From: JAJPKK01 sp963824905
GTDB taxonomy: Bacteria > Pseudomonadota > Alphaproteobacteria > Rhizobiales > Xanthobacteraceae
DNA length: 64,000 nt
Assembly: GCA_963824905.1 (NCBI GenBank)
Contig: CAWGRH010000004.1
Coordinates: forward strand, 124,001-188,000
Reading direction: 5' to 3'
Part shown: positions 63,725 through 64,000 of the stretch, in pieces
Layout: every line of letters starts with the position of its first letter
Position numbering within the stretch: the stretch's first letter is position 1
Made by a program: the position numbers and the translations under genes
The notes under the pieces: model-generated
Told to the model about the DNA's origin: nothing
What the model saw: the letters and a program-made list of their open reading frames with translations, nothing else
Databases searched by the model: none

Positions 63725-64000
63725 GCGTGGCGCAATGACGCCGCGTCGACGGCGCCGGGCGCAGGAGGGGCGTGGTAGAGCTTAAAAACAGCATCGCCTC
63801 GCTAACGGTGTCATGTCGGTGGACCGCATCGAAGATTGCGACAGTCTGCCCCTCGTCGACGCCGCGCGGGGTGCGGATGCTGCGCTCTTTGAGCGCCGCC
63901 GCGATGGCCCGCAGCGACGTAGCGCCGGCCGCCTGTAGCTCCGCCACGATGGGCGCAAGGTCAGCCGCCCGCTCGGTGGCGCGCGCTTGGCGGGCTTCTA
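63582..64000 (-). CDS. serine recombinase C-terminus, truncated by window edge
   Basis: The frame is open to the window end and encodes EARQARATERAADLAPIVAE, LQAAGATSLRAIAAALKERS, IRTPRGVDEGQTVAI, the C-terminal HTH region typical of resolvase/invertase-type serine recombinases of alphaproteobacteria. After VAI the normal end (WQTVAVQRxLxR) is not matched; instead the frame runs on into the convergent 62879-63724 gene. The last ~80 codons to 63582 are therefore doubtful, and a frame break may hide the real stop. The catalytic domain lies outside the window. Confidence 0.65.
   Translation of the reverse strand, partial: EARQARATERAADLAPIVAELQAAGATSLRAIAAALKERSIRTPRGVDEGQTVAIFDAVHRHDTVSEAMLFLSSTTPLLRPAPSTRRHCATLSSFAEAKNRGGYHLHSEGHRGPLALHFLLIVAIEQFLASRRERYNP

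Overview
The window is GC-rich chromosomal DNA from an alphaproteobacterium, most likely a member of the Hyphomicrobiales (Bradyrhizobiaceae/Xanthobacteraceae-like). Supporting signs are a C4-pathway 5-aminolevulinate synthase (hemA) with a FixK/FNR-like box upstream, DUF2336 and DUF3551 family proteins, many ABC and Bug-type binding proteins for small organic compounds, an Omp25/31-type porin, a UvrB with a long N-terminal extension, and dispersed palindromic repeats built on a GGCCGGGCTTGACCCGGCC-like core.

Layout. 0-8 kb: 3' part of an IS110 transposase, murA (frameshifted as read), tRNA-Thr(GGT), an SRAP protein, an SMP-30-like lactonase, and a clan CD (gingipain/caspase-like) protease with a small coupled partner. 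7.9-15.7 kb: an alpha/beta hydrolase converging on a four-gene minus-strand operon that is the most unusual part of the window. It encodes a LodA-like oxidase split into two proteins, the second carrying the candidate cysteine-tryptophylquinone (CTQ) site and a ferritin-like extension, then a radical SAM/SPASM maturase and a LodB/QhpG-like flavoprotein. 15.9-19.2 kb: a zinc-ribbon/adenylate cyclase/AAA/TPR regulator on the same strand. 19.3-25 kb: a branched-chain-type binding protein and an amidohydrolase, divergent from an HpaB-type flavin monooxygenase, then a porin. 25.8-31.9 kb: L,D-transpeptidase, AapJ-like binding protein, PaaI thioesterase, FAH-family hydrolase and the ATPase and permease of an NMT1/SsuA-type ABC importer. 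32-39.8 kb: two copies of a binding protein plus M24-family gene pair, separated by a ModA-like binding protein, a DUF3551 protein and a methyltransferase. 40-48 kb: hemA, DUF2336, uvrB, a monooxygenase-like protein, and an ECF sigma/anti-sigma pair. 48-55.7 kb: an ABC exporter, a fragment of a VCBS/FG-GAP repeat protein, a PAS-GGDEF-EAL protein, a SemiSWEET and an MBL hydrolase. 55.7-59.1 kb: an ATPase gene split by a 5'-truncated IS256 element, preceded by a perfect 22-bp inverted repeat, and a Bug-type binding protein. 59.2-64 kb: a mobile island with a tyrosine integrase, excisionase-like protein, several tiny genes with their own terminators, an AT-rich membrane protein and, at the edge, a serine recombinase C-terminus.

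How the genes work together. The 8.8-15.6 kb operon reads as one biosynthetic unit: apo-enzyme halves, then a radical SAM enzyme and a flavoprotein that could install a protein-derived cofactor. The 28-40 kb region looks like uptake and breakdown of an unidentified small organic compound. In both regions the substrates cannot be named from sequence.

Quality note. At least seven genes, including the essential murA, carry one-base frame breaks that neighbouring-frame homology repairs, and one lies in a G6 run. I treat these as probable sequence errors rather than pseudogenes, and give such genes as single features spanning the break.
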